Source: Candidatus Microgenomates bacterium (GTDB lineage: Bacteria > Patescibacteriota > Microgenomatia > UBA1400 > UBA12108). From it: DNA of 45,748 nt. The notes under the pieces are model-generated. The model was given only the letters and a program-made list of their open reading frames with translations, was not told where the DNA came from and did not search any database. The translations under genes and the position numbers were made by a program. Positions 16,291 to 24,490 of the stretch are shown piece after piece. Location: the NCBI GenBank assembly GCA_003576945.1, contig QEVC01000006.1:1-45748 (forward strand), given 5' to 3'. The stretch's first letter is position 1, and each line of letters starts with the position of its first letter.

Positions 16291-17678
16291 TTGTGATTAG
16301 AGATTTAGAAGTAGAGTATATTGTCTCTTCTTGGAAAGATACTTCAAGTTCCAATCAATTGAGATTTAAGAGAGATTTTGATTCGAGTTTGTTTACTGAA
16401 GATACTCCGTTTGCTGAAATTGCCCACAAAGTTACTACGTACATGGGTGAAAAACTGTTTATGCCAGGATACCAAGAGATTCAAATTGGATTTGATGGAT
16501 CACTTGACCCAGAGTATCTGGGCTTAATGCAAAAATCGATTGATTATTGGCGGGAGCATGGTGACTATGAAACCGCTTATCGATTTGAAATGGAGCTAAC
16601 CGGCATGATGCGACTAGCCAAGCAAGTGGGTATGCAAATTGCAGTCGATCGAAATAACCCAGCACGACATATTATTGGCAGTGACCCCGGAATTACATAT
16701 GGGACAGAGGAGGGGGCAAAATCGGTGGTGTTTGTGGGGGAAGTTAAGCGACTTACTGAGAATGGAATAGTGTACGGACAGTATGCAATACCACTTGAGT
16801 TGTTAGAGCTATTGTCGCTATACGAAAAGATGTCAAAAATCTCAACAGTTGAACTGACGAATATTACAGCTGAAGAACTAGTAGCATATGCCGCCCCCCT
16901 AATTGGGACTTTAAATGAGGTAGCAGAGATTTTTGGACAAGGGAGCTGGGATCAGGTTGTAGAAAAAGCGGCTAATCAACTGAGACTTGAGAAAGATCAA
17001 TATGGGTTGGAGCGCAGACAAGAGCTAATAAGATATTACTCAAACTTAATCTATAAAGCTCTACAAGAAGGTAGGGACAGAGAGTATCTGAATATTATCG
17101 ATGAGTCCATGAGAAGAGTGTTTGCGCTTGAGGCAGGGGCAAATGAACTACTGGGCCTTAGAGAAGATCGAGTTAAGGAGATTGTAGAGCGCAATCTAAT
17201 AGACGTTAAAGCAGAGAAGATGGGCTTGTTTACTAAGCAATTAAGTAGAGAGCAGATAACTTGGTTTGAAGAAAATTATCAAGTCTCTATGAGTGAGGTA
17301 ATGGGGTACCGAGACTGGATGACGACTGTATTTAGAACAAATCCACTTGCCAGAAGGGCACTAGTTACTGGTTGTGGAGGAGGGATTAATATAGATTTGA
17401 ACAGTAACCCATGGGGTGGCATAGAGTCATGGGCGGGGGGATATGCATACGACGTACCAACCGAAGTCGGGTTTGAGATGATGGGTAGTTTTGGCTACCA
17501 AGAAACAGTTACAGAGACAGCAGAAACTCTTAATGAAGGGGATACAGCTTGTTACCGTTGCCCTGTATGTGAAAGCGAGGGGCATAATCCGGGTGGTGAA
17601 GTTAAAAGAAGGGGATCGTATCTAGTGTGCCAGGATAAACCGGACCAACATTATATTCAATATAGCTCTTCAGGCTAG
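16278..17678 (+). CDS. Unknown protein directly downstream of the cobalamin riboswitch
   Basis: 466 residues from ATG 16278. GTG 16287 (8 nt after GAGAGGA in the riboswitch hairpin) and GTG 16293 (5 nt after AGGGAG) are equally plausible starts. Any longer frame would overlap the riboswitch and is rejected. The protein looks soluble, largely helical and acidic. It has a Gly-rich TGCGGG stretch and a C-terminal candidate zinc site (CYRCPVCESEGH with a later Cys in LVCQDK). No family recognised. Riboswitch control and its place ahead of nrdR and three B12-dependent RNR genes suggest a role in cobalamin use or nucleotide reduction, but that is inference only. Confidence 0.75.
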   Translation: MKGVFVIRDLEVEYIVSSWKDTSSSNQLRFKRDFDSSLFTEDTPFAEIAHKVTTYMGEKLFMPGYQEIQIGFDGSLDPEYLGLMQKSIDYWREHGDYETAYRFEMELTGMMRLAKQVGMQIAVDRNNPARHIIGSDPGITYGTEEGAKSVVFVGEVKRLTENGIVYGQYAIPLELLELLSLYEKMSKISTVELTNITAEELVAYAAPLIGTLNEVAEIFGQGSWDQVVEKAANQLRLEKDQYGLERRQELIRYYSNLIYKALQEGRDREYLNIIDESMRRVFALEAGANELLGLREDRVKEIVERNLIDVKAEKMGLFTKQLSREQITWFEENYQVSMSEVMGYRDWMTTVFRTNPLARRALVTGCGGGINIDLNSNPWGGIESWAGGYAYDVPTEVGFEMMGSFGYQETVTETAETLNEGDTACYRCPVCESEGHNPGGEVKRRGSYLVCQDKPDQHYIQYSSSG

Positions 17679-17716
17679 AAAAATTTGTTGCCCCTTTTTG
17701 ATACAGTCGTTGCTAG

Positions 17717-17770
17717 TTGACGCGCACTGCCAGTAGGGGTTACGGTAGATAAGCCCTACTATATGTAGGG
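17717..17770 (+). promoter_or_regulatory. candidate promoter and palindrome (NrdR-box-like) before nrdR
   Basis: TTGACG (17717-17722) and TACGGT (17741-17746, 18-bp spacer) could form a promoter. The perfect palindrome CCCTAC-tatat-GTAGGG (17754-17770) lies at the expected start site. Its AT core resembles NrdR operators, although only one box is evident. The palindrome followed by TTTT could instead be a weak terminator of the upstream gene. Confidence 0.4.
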
Positions 17771-17798
17771 TTTTGGTTCTATAAGGAGAAGTCCAGAT

Positions 17799-18254
17799 AT
17801 GCAATGCCCATATTGTCACCACGATGATACTTCGGTACTCGAGTCACGAATTACGGCTGAGGGTGGGGCAATGAGAAGGCGAAGAGAGTGTGTGAAGTGC
17901 AACAAAAGGTTTACTACTTATGAGCGAGCGGAAGGGGTGGACATTAGGGTGGTAAAAAAGACTGGCAAGATAGAGGATTTTGATAGAGAGAAACTCAAGA
18001 GAGGCGTGATGAAGGCAACTTGGAAGAGGCCCGTTACAATGGAGCAGATTGAGACAATGGTTGATGAAATAGAGCGGATACTAAGACGTAAGACCACTAC
18101 TGAAGTGAGGAGCTGGGAGATCGGAAATCTTGTGATCAATAGATTAAAAAAGATTGACCCACTCGCGTATTTACTCTTTGCTAGTGTTTATCGAGAATTT
18201 GAGAATTTATCTGATTTTGAAGAAGAAATAAAGAAACTTAAGGAAACAGAATAA
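17799..18254 (+). CDS. nrdR: Transcriptional repressor NrdR
   Basis: 151 residues, full length. The N-terminal zinc ribbon uses C3, C6, C31 and C34 (CPYC and CVKC), followed by the typical RRRRECVKCNKRFTTYER. The rest is an ATP-cone (about 49-139) that senses ATP/dATP. NrdR represses ribonucleotide reductase genes. AAGGAG at 17783-17788 serves as ribosome site, 10 nt before ATG. The stop overlaps the next ATG by one base (TAATG), tying it to the RNR genes it should regulate. Confidence 0.95.
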   Translation: MQCPYCHHDDTSVLESRITAEGGAMRRRRECVKCNKRFTTYERAEGVDIRVVKKTGKIEDFDREKLKRGVMKATWKRPVTMEQIETMVDEIERILRRKTTTEVRSWEIGNLVINRLKKIDPLAYLLFASVYREFENLSDFEEEIKKLKETE

Positions 18255-21200
18255 TGAAAATTACAAAGCTAAATAAAAACGCTGCGGCAATCATGGTAAA
18301 CCGCTATAGCTTGCGAGACGAATCGGGACATCCGGTAGAATCACCAGCCGAGATCCTAATGAGGACTGCAAGAGTCGTAGCGGAAGCTGAGAACAACTAC
18401 AGAAGTAGTGGCGAGACCTCGATGGAGATCAGAGAAAAGTTTTTTGAGATGCTTTACGAGATGCGATTTGTGCCCAATGGTCGAACTATGGCGAACGCAG
18501 GGACAAAATACGGCCAACTTGCGAATTGTTTTGTGCTACCTGTGGAAGATGACTTGGGCAAGGGAACGGATTCAATTTTTTCAGTCCTACGCAAGGCGAT
18601 TCTTACACTCCAAACGGGAGGCGGGGTTGGATTTTCTTTTGGAAGAATTAGGCCGAAAGATGCCTCGATAAGTACAACAAAAGGCAAAGCAACGGGGGCG
18701 GTTTCTTTTATTAAGGTTTATGACACCGCATTTTGGGTGATCGGACAGGGCGGGGGGAGGCGAAGTGCGGCGATGGCAGTTTTGCCAGTTTGGCATCCAG
18801 ACATATACGAATTTGTGAGATGTAAAGCAACCGAGGGACAGATTACCAATTTTAATATCTCGGTTGGACTAACGGATGAATTTATGCAGGCTGTTGCCAA
18901 AGATGAAGACTTTACCTTGCGTCATCCTGAAAATGGGGAGATGTACCGGATGGTCCCAGCACGCGAGCTGTTTGCCGAGGTTGTGAAGTACGCTCATAAA
19001 AATGGAGAGCCAGGTGTGTTATTTTTAGATGCTGCCAATCGCAGTAACCCTGTACCACACCTCTATAAGCTTGAAGCAACTAACCCTTGTGTTACTGGGG
19101 AAACACTGGTAGCTACTCCAAATGGATGGAGAGAAGTTAAAGAGATTAAAGAGAATGATGAGATAAATACTGTGCTCGGGGTTGGAAGAGTAAAGACCGT
19201 TGAGACTCATGACGACACAGAAGTGTATTTAGTAAAACTTTCAGACGGCGGAGAGATTAAGGTAACAGCGGCACATCAGTTTCATGTTCGTGACACGAGG
19301 AGAAAATATTTTATTGAGAAGAGACTAGATAAAACTAAAGTCGGAGAGATGGTACGAGTATGCCGTGGGCAATTACCCAATAATCAACCACCCAAGAGTA
19401 ATGTAAAAATCGATGATAAGGACTACGGCTTTCTGGTAGGACTTCTCCTAGGAGACGGGTGTTATACGGAAAGAGCGTTATCCAAAAACGTGGTGAGAGT
19501 AAGTACTCATGACGATGAAAAAGTGTGGAATGACCTGATTACGCAAAAGTTTGCATTGGTTGGAGCCACAGACATGTATAAATATGTCAACAAAAATAGC
19601 CACTCAATGATGATGGATCCGAAACCAGGTAAAGTGGTAGCAGAATGGGTCAAATCTCTCAAATTGGTGCCTGCTATGAGTTTAGACAAGGATATACCGA
19701 TGGAGTACGTGAATAGTAATGCTAGTTTTTTGGCTGGTATGTTGGATGGGTTATTTAGTACTGATGGGAGCGTGGATTTATCGACTAACCATCCGATTGT
19801 GAGATTCCACACAGGAAGTCCAAGGCTAGCTGAGAAAGTGAGGTTAGTGTTACTAATGTTTGGGATTCATGGTAGAGTCATTAAATCCAGAAGGGTATCA
19901 CATAAAAACGCGGGAGGTCGAGTAATATCGAATAAAAATCCCAGGTATGACGTGGTAATTGTAGGAGAGAGCTTTGGGAGGTTTTTTGAACAAATTAAGC
20001 TAAGCCATCCTGACAAGCAAGCTAAAATGAGGGAAGCTGCGCTTAAGACTAATTTTACCGGTGGCAATTGGGCAGCCAAAATTAAATCAATCGAAAAAAT
20101 CGGCAGAGAAAAAGTTTATGACCTATATGAGGAAAGTAGTGACACTTGGATTACGAACGGCTATGTGTCTAGAGGATGTGGCGAACAATTCTTGGGTCCA
20201 TACGAGAACTGTTGTTTGGGTAGCATAAATTTACGAGAACATGTAAAACGAATAAAAGGAAATGGATATGTGGTGGACTGGAATAAATTGGCTGAGACAG
20301 TGTCCTTAGCTACTCGTTTTTTGGACAATGTGGTAGATGCGAACAAATATGTGTCGGCAGTTCCTGAGCTAGAAGAGGCCGCGCACAAAGTACGGAGAAT
20401 TGGACTATCAGTCATGGGACTATCGGACATGATGTATATGACCAATGTGCGGTATGGGAGCACTCAGGGTCAGGAGTTGGCATCACAAATAATGGAGTTT
20501 ATTAGATACCATAGTATGCTCGCTTCCATTGAACTCGCACGAGTGAGAGGGCCTTTTCCTGGAATATCTGGGAGCATTTATGACCCACAGAAACTGAGTT
20601 GGACTGTGCCCAAGCCAGTTGTACGGCATGTTAGTAATTTTGGACGACCAGAACTAGACTGGAAGCTAGTAATAAAAGGTCTCAAAGAATATGGCATTCG
20701 AAATGGGGCCCAGACGACAGTTGCGCCAACAGGAAGTATTGCAACGATTTCAGGGTTAGAAGGTTATGGGTGTGAGCCTGTCTTTGCGCTATCTTATGTG
20801 CGCCATACAAGAGAAGGAGCAGAGAAAGAGGGGAAGGAATGGAGAGAGATGTATTATGAAAGCGCCTTATTTGAAAGTGCAATGAAGAGTGTGGGAATGA
20901 GTAAAGCACAAAGAAATAAACTATTTGAACAAGTTAGAGAAAATGGAGGAAGTATTAAGGGAATTGCTGGGGTGCCAAAAAAGATAGCAGAGACTTATGT
21001 GGTATCAGCCGATCTGAGTGTAGAGGAACACGTTAGGATGCAGGCGGTAATGCAAGCATGGATAGACAACTCAATTAGCAAGACCATCAATTTTAGTAGT
21101 AAGGCAACCGTAGATGATGTAGCGAGAGCTTATCTGCTCGGATGGAAGCTTGGGCTTAAGGGCATGACAGTGTACGTAGAGGGGTCGAGAGAGCAGGTAG

Positions 21201-21349
21201 TACTCGAAAAAAAGAGTGCCCCATTTGAAACGAAAGCAGACAAGCAAGTAACCTCGGAGGAGCTGTGTCCGGAATGTGGAACACCCATGCGGAGAGAAGA
21301 GGGGTGTTCGACGTGTCCGAGCTGTGCCTACTCAAAATGTGATAAATGA
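18254..21349 (+). CDS. nrdJ: Class II (adenosylcobalamin-dependent) ribonucleotide reductase 1, with intein
   Basis: 1031 residues: about 668 of RNR plus a 363-residue intein (279-641). RNR motifs: C92 in [21 protein letters not shown], thiyl-radical Cys642 in NP/CGEQ (interrupted by the intein), the [10 protein letters not shown] cysteine and phosphate-binding [10 protein letters not shown]. There is no N-terminal ATP-cone. The C-terminus is a Cys-rich redox/zinc tail ([12 protein letters not shown]). It reduces ribonucleotides using a 5'-deoxyadenosyl radical from AdoCbl. First of three tandem RNR genes after nrdR. Activity depends on splicing, which is doubtful because the intein lacks the terminal Asn. 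Confidence 0.93.
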   Translation: MKITKLNKNAAAIMVNRYSLRDESGHPVESPAEILMRTARVVAEAENNYRSSGETSMEIREKFFEMLYEMRFVPNGRTMANAGTKYGQLANCFVLPVEDDLGKGTDSIFSVLRKAILTLQTGGGVGFSFGRIRPKDASISTTKGKATGAVSFIKVYDTAFWVIGQGGGRRSAAMAVLPVWHPDIYEFVRCKATEGQITNFNISVGLTDEFMQAVAKDEDFTLRHPENGEMYRMVPARELFAEVVKYAHKNGEPGVLFLDAANRSNPVPHLYKLEATNPCVTGETLVATPNGWREVKEIKENDEINTVLGVGRVKTVETHDDTEVYLVKLSDGGEIKVTAAHQFHVRDTRRKYFIEKRLDKTKVGEMVRVCRGQLPNNQPPKSNVKIDDKDYGFLVGLLLGDGCYTERALSKNVVRVSTHDDEKVWNDLITQKFALVGATDMYKYVNKNSHSMMMDPKPGKVVAEWVKSLKLVPAMSLDKDIPMEYVNSNASFLAGMLDGLFSTDGSVDLSTNHPIVRFHTGSPRLAEKVRLVLLMFGIHGRVIKSRRVSHKNAGGRVISNKNPRYDVVIVGESFGRFFEQIKLSHPDKQAKMREAALKTNFTGGNWAAKIKSIEKIGREKVYDLYEESSDTWITNGYVSRGCGEQFLGPYENCCLGSINLREHVKRIKGNGYVVDWNKLAETVSLATRFLDNVVDANKYVSAVPELEEAAHKVRRIGLSVMGLSDMMYMTNVRYGSTQGQELASQIMEFIRYHSMLASIELARVRGPFPGISGSIYDPQKLSWTVPKPVVRHVSNFGRPELDWKLVIKGLKEYGIRNGAQTTVAPTGSIATISGLEGYGCEPVFALSYVRHTREGAEKEGKEWREMYYESALFESAMKSVGMSKAQRNKLFEQVRENGGSIKGIAGVPKKIAETYVVSADLSVEEHVRMQAVMQAWIDNSISKTINFSSKATVDDVARAYLLGWKLGLKGMTVYVEGSREQVVLEKKSAPFETKADKQVTSEELCPECGTPMRREEGCSTCPSCAYSKCDK
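19088..20176 (+). mobile_element. Intein 1 (DOD/LAGLIDADG), in RNR 1 at the catalytic Cys
   Basis: 363 residues starting with Cys1 ([14 protein letters not shown]). Block B is TAAHQFHV. Two endonuclease motifs are present: [10 protein letters not shown] and [13 protein letters not shown]. Block F is [17 protein letters not shown]. The C-terminal junction reads YVSRG/CGEQ instead of a His-Asn end before the +1 Cys. The +1 residue is the host's thiyl-radical Cys (NPCGEQ). The missing Asn would block the normal branch-resolution step. Confidence 0.9.
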
Positions 21350-21403
21350 TCAGACAACCGGAAAACTCAGATAACCGGAATGTCAGAAAATCGGAGAGTC
21401 AGA
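21349..21403. repeat. dispersed TCAGAAT/TCGGAAT repeat, copy 3
   Basis: The 54-nt gap between RNR 1 and RNR 2 begins with cagacaaccggaaaactc, identical to copy 2. It ends with the unit tcggagagtcagaATG, so the element itself supplies GGAG and the spacing for the RNR 2 start. Confidence 0.6.
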
Positions 21404-24400
21404 ATGAGTAAACCAAAAATAATCGAGCCAAAACTGACGAAAAATGCGCAAGAGGTAGTAAAGAAGCGATATTTGCGGACAGATATGAATGGCAAAGTGG
21501 TGGAAACTCCCGGAGAGATGTTGTGGAGAGTCGCGTACCATATGGCCAAGCCAGAGGTTAACTGGGCCGGTAATGGGATAGTAATGGAGATGGCAACTAA
21601 GTTTTATGAGAGAATGGTTAGTCTCAAAATGGTGTGTGCAGGCAAGGCAATGTTTGAGGCAGGTAATCCAGGGGGAACAGGACAGTTATCTTCTTGCTTT
21701 GTTTTGCCAATTGAAGACTCGATTGGGAAAATCTTTAAAACGCTCGGGGACGCGGCGGTGGTGCATAAAAATAACGGAGGAACTGGCTTTAACTTTAGTA
21801 AAATTCGTCCACACGGGGATAAAGTAAAGAATGTACCAGGTGCCGCTTCGGGACCGGTTGATTTTATTAAAGCTTACTCAGCCGCGCTTGCTCAGATACT
21901 GCAGGGAGCAAAAAGGCAAGGTGCTAATATTGCCATTTTAAATGCTGATCATCCGGACATAGAGGAGTTTATTGAGCTAAAAGCACAGGATGGGACGATT
22001 AAAAACTTTAACGTGTCGGTTGGTGTAACAGACTCCTTTATGGAAGCAGTGGAGTCAGACAAATACTGGAATTTGGTAAACCCAAGAAATGGTGAGATAG
22101 TGAAGAAAGTTAAAGCGAGAACACTCTTTAATAAAATCGCTGAGGCAGCATGGAGGACAGGTGACCCAGGACTCATGTTTTTAGATAATACGGAGCGCGG
22201 AAACACGGTCCCCAATTTTGGGAAACTAGATGCAACTAATCCGTGTGTGACAGGCGATACACTGGTGGCAACAGACAAAGGGTGGCAGCGAATAGACGCT
22301 TTGGTAGGTCAAAATCCACAAGTAATGACTGACCTGCGCGTGGTGGAGAATGAGGGTACTCAGTTACATCAGACTACGCATGTGGTAAATACGGGCGAGA
22401 AACAAGTATATAAAATCTCGACAAAAAGCGGATACGAAGTAAAAGCAACAATAGACCACAAAATTATGACTGCGAGTGGATGGAAAGAAGTCAAGGACTT
22501 GGTGATTGGAGAGCGCGTGTTGATTCAACATGGTGAGGGTAGATTCGGGACAAGGAGTGAATTAGATTTTGTGTGGGAAAACCATAAACTAGGTAATAAT
22601 GGAGTGGGATACGACTTTGAATTACCTACTAAGTGGAGTAAAGAGCTGGGGATGTTTCTTGGCTGGTTAGTTGGGGACGGTTTTATTCGTGAAGAAACAA
22701 ACAAACATGGTGCTTATTTAAACTTGACTTTTGGTAGAGGCAAGGAGAAAGCCAGAGATTACTTTTTGGAACTGCTTACTAAATGGTGTCGAACTGCTAG
22801 AGTTCATGAAGCAACTGAACGAACTAGGCAAATATTTGTATCAAGCAAGTTTGTAGTGGATTATTTTTTGAGACTAGGAGTAGGGACAAAGCGATCAGAA
22901 TTTAAGCGGGTCCCGGTTTGTATCTATACAGCACCTAAAGAAGTAGTGGTTGGATTTTTGCAGGGATTGTTTTCCTCTGATGGTACTGTGGGGTATGTGA
23001 AAAATAAATCTTCGTACGTGAGGCTTACGAGCAAATCACGAGATTTACTCAAAGATGTACAGCTGCTATTATTGCAGTTTGGAATAAAGGCCAGAATTTA
23101 TGACAGATCAAGAAGTGAGAGAATAAACTTATTTCCTGAATACATAGATAAAAATGGAGAGTCTAAAAAATATTCGTCTGATGGAGCGTTGTGGGAACTG
23201 GAAATTTCTAAAGAAGTAGTAATTAAGTACGTGGATGAAATTGGCTTTTTGTTTGGTATGCATGACGATAAGGTAAAATTGCTACGAAATAAATCCTACT
23301 ACTCAACAACATGGGATGATCCTATTGAATCAATTGAAAAGTTGGGAGTGGAAACGGTCTACGATTTGACTGAACCAGTGACTCATTCATTTATCGCGAA
23401 TGGGATAGTCGTGCATAATTGCGGAGAGATTGCGCTTTTTCCTTATGAATCATGTAACCTAACTAGTATTGATTTGGCGAGACACTTGAAGAAGAGCAAG
23501 AAGGGCTATGAGATCGATTATAAAGAGCTTGGCGAGACAGTGAGACTAGGGGTCAGATTCCTGGACAACATGATTGAGGTTAATGCGTATCCAATCACTG
23601 AAATTGAGGCAATAGTCAAGAATGGTAATAGAAGGATCGGACTGGGTGTAATGGGTTTTGCGCACGTCTTGTATCGCATGGGAATTCCATACAATAGTAA
23701 TGACGCAGTTAAACTAGCAAAAGAGTTGTCGAAATTTATCTACGAGACGGCGGCGGAAATGTCCTCTGAACTCGCAGAGGTGAGGGGCAACTTTAATAAC
23801 TGGGATCTCTCAATTTACCCAGCTCTCGGTCAACCGATGCGCAACTGTGCGGTGACGATGATTGCGCCAACTGGTACGATTTCGATTTTGGCTGATACCT
23901 CCTCGGGAATTGAGCCGGTGTTTTCTTTGGTTACAATCCGTCGTACATTTTATGAAGAAGACCGATCAAACCACTCAACGAAACAACTAGTGATGGTGGA
24001 TCCAGTTTTTGAAGAATACTTGGAAAATAAATTTTCAAATCTTAAATCCTCAAATTCGCAAATGAAAATAATATTAGAACAAGTAGCGGCAGGAGACTAT
24101 TCAGGATTAACCGCAAAAGAGAGAAAATTATTTGTAACGACACATCAGATCCAACCAGAGTGGCATGTAAAGATACAGGCAGCGTGGCAGAAGTATTTTG
24201 ATAACTCAATCAGCAAGACAGTTAACTTTGGACATGCGGCAACAGTTGAAGATGTTAAGACAGTCTATATGCAGGCATGGAAACTAGGGTGTAAAGGGGT
24301 TACGATTTATCGGGATGGGAGTAAGGGAGATCAGGTATTATCGACGGTGGGATCGGGTAGTGCGACGGAAGCACGGCATGACCCTGAGTTAGAGCATGAT

Positions 24401-24490
24401 GAGATGGTGTGTCCAGAGTGCGGCGGTAAACTGAGTAAACAAGATGGATGTTCTAAATGCATAGATTGTGGGTATAGCGTATGCGGATAA
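21404..24490 (+). CDS. nrdJ: Class II ribonucleotide reductase 2, with intein
   Basis: ATG 21404 follows GGAG by 7 nt and gives 1028 residues; an in-frame ATG at 21380 lies within the repeat. The intein occupies 281-672, leaving about 636 residues of RNR. RNR motifs: C98 in LSSCFVLP, NNGGTGFNFSKIRP, NP/CGE with thiyl Cys673, YESCNLTSIDL, and APTGTISILAD. There is no ATP-cone. The C-terminal tail is CPECGGKL and CSKCIDCGYSVCG. It overlaps RNR 3 by 10 nt. The motif after the Cys is CGEI rather than CGEQ, so it is clearly diverged from its two neighbours. Confidence 0.93.
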   Translation: MSKPKIIEPKLTKNAQEVVKKRYLRTDMNGKVVETPGEMLWRVAYHMAKPEVNWAGNGIVMEMATKFYERMVSLKMVCAGKAMFEAGNPGGTGQLSSCFVLPIEDSIGKIFKTLGDAAVVHKNNGGTGFNFSKIRPHGDKVKNVPGAASGPVDFIKAYSAALAQILQGAKRQGANIAILNADHPDIEEFIELKAQDGTIKNFNVSVGVTDSFMEAVESDKYWNLVNPRNGEIVKKVKARTLFNKIAEAAWRTGDPGLMFLDNTERGNTVPNFGKLDATNPCVTGDTLVATDKGWQRIDALVGQNPQVMTDLRVVENEGTQLHQTTHVVNTGEKQVYKISTKSGYEVKATIDHKIMTASGWKEVKDLVIGERVLIQHGEGRFGTRSELDFVWENHKLGNNGVGYDFELPTKWSKELGMFLGWLVGDGFIREETNKHGAYLNLTFGRGKEKARDYFLELLTKWCRTARVHEATERTRQIFVSSKFVVDYFLRLGVGTKRSEFKRVPVCIYTAPKEVVVGFLQGLFSSDGTVGYVKNKSSYVRLTSKSRDLLKDVQLLLLQFGIKARIYDRSRSERINLFPEYIDKNGESKKYSSDGALWELEISKEVVIKYVDEIGFLFGMHDDKVKLLRNKSYYSTTWDDPIESIEKLGVETVYDLTEPVTHSFIANGIVVHNCGEIALFPYESCNLTSIDLARHLKKSKKGYEIDYKELGETVRLGVRFLDNMIEVNAYPITEIEAIVKNGNRRIGLGVMGFAHVLYRMGIPYNSNDAVKLAKELSKFIYETAAEMSSELAEVRGNFNNWDLSIYPALGQPMRNCAVTMIAPTGTISILADTSSGIEPVFSLVTIRRTFYEEDRSNHSTKQLVMVDPVFEEYLENKFSNLKSSNSQMKIILEQVAAGDYSGLTAKERKLFVTTHQIQPEWHVKIQAAWQKYFDNSISKTVNFGHAATVEDVKTVYMQAWKLGCKGVTIYRDGSKGDQVLSTVGSGSATEARHDPELEHDEMVCPECGGKLSKQDGCSKCIDCGYSVCG
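22244..23419 (+). mobile_element. Intein 2 (DOD/LAGLIDADG), in RNR 2 at the catalytic Cys
   Basis: 392 residues, from CVTGDTLVATDKGW to the canonical end FIANGIVVHN before the +1 Cys. Block B is TIDHKIM. Endonuclease motifs are MFLGWLVGDG and FLQGLFSSDG. It uses the same insertion point as intein 1 and appears competent for splicing and homing by motif content. Confidence 0.93.
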
